Shown: piece after piece, positions 61,628-64,000 of the stretch
Layout of the letters: the number at the start of each line of letters is the position of its first letter
Position numbering within the stretch: the stretch's first letter is position 1
NCBI GenBank assembly: GCA_964457335.1
Contig: CAYWGD010000026.1
Location: 5,629-69,628 of the forward strand
Source of the DNA: CAJBVW01 sp964457335
GTDB lineage: Bacteria > Myxococcota_A > UBA796 > SXON01
Length of the DNA stretch: 64,000 nt
Direction of reading: 5' to 3'
Notes under the pieces: generated by a model
Told to the model about the DNA's origin: nothing
Databases searched by the model: none
Seen by the model: only the letters and a program-made list of their open reading frames with translations
Position numbers and translations under genes: made by a program

Positions 61628-62230
61628 ATGACCCCCCTCGACGCCCACCTCGCCGCGCTCCGCGAGTGCCGCCGCTGCCCGGCGATGAACCCGCCCGTGG
61701 TGGTGGGGCGGCCGGTGGTGAGCCGCGTGTACCTCGTGGGGCAGGCGCCGGGCCCCCGCGAGGGCGCGTTCGGCCGGCCGTTCGCGTGGACGGCGGGGCG
61801 CACGCTGTTCGGCTGGTTCGCGTCCGTGGGGCTCGACGAGGAGGCGTTCCGCTCGCGGGTGTACATGGCCGCGGTGTGCCGGTGCTTCCCAGGCAAGGCC
61901 CCGGGGGGTGGGGACCGCGTGCCCACGCCGGTGGAGATCACCAACTGCTCGACGTGGATGGCGGCCGAGCTCGCGATGCTCGACCCGGAGCTGATCCTGG
62001 CGGTCGGGAAGCTCGCGATCGGGCGCTTCCTCCCGGCGGGGCCGCTCGAGCAGCAGGTGGGGCGCCTCCACCGGGTGCTCGTGGCAGGGCGGGAGCGGGA
62101 CCTGCTGCCGCTGCCCCACCCCTCGGGCGCCTCGACGTGGTTCCGCACGGAGCCCGGCCGGACACGCCTCGCGGAGGCGCTCGCGCTGCTCGGGGCACAT
62201 CCGGAGTGGCAGCGGCTGCTGGAGGGCTGA
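61628..62230 (+). CDS. Uracil-DNA glycosylase superfamily protein (family 4-like, Fe-S)
   Basis: 200 residues. DNA repair enzyme removing uracil from DNA. Seen: N-terminal CRRCP (Cys14/Cys17) plus CRC and NCSTW cysteines (Cys84/86, Cys107) suitable for a 4Fe-4S cluster, motif A VGQAPGPREGAFGRPFAWTAGRTLF (37-61), and the His-containing LPHPSGAS (His164). ATG 61628 is preferred; the open frame upstream is basic junk. The exact class (family 4, UdgX or other) is not certain. Its stop abuts the 52-bp repeat array. Confidence 0.87.
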   Translation: MTPLDAHLAALRECRRCPAMNPPVVVGRPVVSRVYLVGQAPGPREGAFGRPFAWTAGRTLFGWFASVGLDEEAFRSRVYMAAVCRCFPGKAPGGGDRVPTPVEITNCSTWMAAELAMLDPELILAVGKLAIGRFLPAGPLEQQVGRLHRVLVAGRERDLLPLPHPSGASTWFRTEPGRTRLAEALALLGAHPEWQRLLEG

Positions 62231-62231
62231 T

Positions 62232-62532
62232 CCGTCCGAACTCGGAGGATGGCGCCTCATCCGCCGACTTCGGTACGCAATTGCCGTCCGAACTCGGAGG
62301 ATGGCGCCTCATGCGCCGACTTCGGTACGCAATTGCCGTCCGAACTCGGAGGATGGCGCCTCATCCGCNNNNNNNNNNNNNNNNNNNNNNNNNNNNNNNN
62401 NNNNNNNNNNNNNNNNNNNNNNNNNNNNNNNNNNNNNNNNNNNNNNNNNNNNNNNNNNNNNNNNNNNNCGCCGACTTCGGTACGCAATTGCCGTCCGAAC
62501 TCGGAGGATGGCGCCTCATCCGCCGACTTCGG
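62232..62532. repeat. 52-bp palindromic tandem repeat array (interrupted by assembly gap)
   Basis: Units start (GTCCGAAC) at 62234, 62286, 62338 and, after the N block, 62493: exact 52-bp period. Each unit folds into a 14-bp imperfect hairpin: CCGAA/TTCGG, TCGG/CCGA and GGATG/CATCC around a GCGCCT loop (62236-62273 in copy 1), and a second palindrome GCAATTGC links units. One copy has CATGC in place of CATCC. Units are near-identical with no variable spacers, and 52 is not a multiple of three, so it is neither CRISPR nor coding. It occupies the convergent spacer between the uracil glycosylase and the OmpA-like gene. Confidence 0.9.
62369..62468. other. Assembly gap of 100 N
   Basis: Exactly 100 unknown bases within the repeat array, the usual placeholder for a gap of unknown size. 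The true number of repeat copies is therefore unknown. Confidence 0.98.
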
Positions 62533-62618
62533 CCGCCCCACGCCCCGACGCTCGTTCGGCCGTTCCTCGCACCGGGCGCACCGCGGGCCGCCCCGACGTA
62601 GCCGGCGACCCCGGGCGG

Positions 62619-63479
<861 letters not shown>

Positions 63480-63551
63480 GGGGCCTCCCGTGTAGATGCG
63501 CTCGTTCTACCACGGCTCGCACGGGCAGATGTGCGAGCGGACGCGCGTCGC

Positions 63552-63645
63552 GGGCCCATCTCGAGCGTCGAACCACCAGCCCGACGAGTTTGGGGGGGCG
63601 TTGAGCCTGTGACGCAATCCCCCGCCCGTGCCGTCGCCGTCGCGC
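63552..63645. repeat. ~94-bp direct repeat, copy A
   Basis: Begins GGGCCCATCTCG and contains GTCGAACCACCAG, GGGGGGGCGTTGAGCCTGTGA and CCCGCCCGTGCCGTCGCCGT. The second copy starts at 63907, 355 bp later, with roughly ten differences. Confidence 0.8.
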
Positions 63646-63906
63646 GGCGGCCCAAAGACCGCGTCCCGGGGCCGCCTCACGCCTCGCTTCGCGCTCTCCG
63701 GGGGCGGGCTGCGTCCCCTCCGCGGCAGCCACGGCCGCGCCCAAGCCGCGCGAAGACGCGCGCCTCGGGGCCCCGCGGCCTGCGGACCCTCGCAGCGCTC
63801 GGGTCGGGGACTCCGCGAGCCCTGCGGGCTCCCCGGCGGGTCCTCCCTACGGGCTGCCCCCCCGCCGGACCCGGGCCGCAGGGCCGCCGCGAGCCGTCGC
63901 CGGCCC

Positions 63907-64000
63907 GGGCCCATCTCGCGCGTCGAACCACCAGTTCGACGAGCCGGGGGGGCGTTGAGCCTGTGAAGAAATCCCCCCGCCCGTGCCGTCGCCGTCTCGC
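63907..64000. repeat. ~94-bp direct repeat, copy B (cut by window edge)
   Basis: Same layout as copy A. Here GTCGAAC-cacca-GTTCGAC forms a perfect 7-bp stem and the G-tract/C-tract pair around GCGTTGAGCCTGTGAAGAAAT can form a second stem. Confidence 0.8.

Larger units (their letters stand above)
63480..64000. other. No supported gene
   Basis: 521 bases with only low-complexity Arg/Pro/Ala-type open frames. It holds the OmpA-like gene's promoter side and two copies of a ~94-bp direct repeat (63552 and 63907). The GC-rich stretch between the copies shows no motif I recognise. Confidence 0.6.

Noticed and set aside
62234..62532. CRISPR array
   Set aside because: Repeats are palindromic and regularly spaced, but whole 52-bp units are identical: there are no unique spacers and no cas genes in the window.
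62237..62601. Plus-strand frame continuing through the N block
   Set aside because: The translation is a readout of the 52-bp repeat in shifting frames and of unknown bases.
63560..63585. tRNA T-arm-like GGTTCGA on the minus strand
   Set aside because: No acceptor stem, anticodon arm or D-arm could be built around it; both repeat copies carry it as part of a short stem.

Overview
The window is very GC-rich DNA (roughly three quarters G+C by eye) with gene starts at ATG, GTG and TTG, long stop-free antisense frames, many secreted lipoproteins built from MopE-like Asp/Cys repeats and FG-GAP propellers, C-terminal MYXO-CTERM-type anchors (Cys, hydrophobic stretch, Arg cluster) and a myxobacterial-style carotenoid cluster with a B12-type MerR regulator. 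This points to a Myxococcota (myxobacterium-like) genome. A 100-N block at 62369-62468 shows that it is a draft or metagenome assembly.

Layout. 1-4087 (minus) is the N-terminal part of a bacterial alpha-2-macroglobulin lipoprotein that runs off the left edge. 4260-11177 (plus) holds three adjacent repeat-rich surface proteins. 11251-15161 holds rlmN (minus), a 4HBT thioesterase (plus), a MYXO-CTERM secreted protein (minus) and a SAM methyltransferase (minus). 15309-22510 (plus) holds a histidine-box/receiver hybrid without a kinase ATPase domain, a small lipoprotein, a coupled glycosyltransferase/glycogen-debranching pair, a pilin-like membrane protein and a large FG-GAP lipoprotein. 22614-27549 (plus) is a compact four-gene cassette: nitrilase-fold protein, winged-helix protein, GAF-PAS-PAS histidine kinase and atypical single-domain receiver. 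It is the best candidate here for an undescribed signalling or conflict system.

27558-37140 is a carotenoid locus. On the minus strand lie a GT2 glycosyltransferase, a PlsC-like acyltransferase and an unknown protein. Divergent from them on the plus strand lie crtE, crtI, a CarH/CarA-like regulator, crtB, crtC and crtD, nearly all overlapping or touching; crtY lies at 46040-47263. Together they would build a hydrated, desaturated, probably cyclised carotenoid that can be glycosylated and acylated, under putative light/B12 control. Overlapping divergent promoters sit at 30072-30130, and recurring GANACA-spacer-TGTNTC inverted repeats lie inside the cluster.

37188-45890 holds three paralogous FG-GAP lipoproteins of 820-825 residues with a GH43-like MYXO-CTERM protein between the first and second. 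47346-55674 (plus) holds an SNF2 helicase, a CotH-like lipoprotein and a TolB-propeller/amidohydrolase. Two divergent GT-C-type membrane proteins (55807-59737), another MopE/FG-GAP lipoprotein (minus), a family-4-like uracil-DNA glycosylase and an OmpA-domain lipoprotein (minus) follow. The last two genes converge on a 52-bp palindromic tandem array broken by the assembly gap. 63480-64000 has no gene I can support, only a ~94-bp direct repeat. No tRNA, rRNA, CRISPR array or insertion sequence was recognised.
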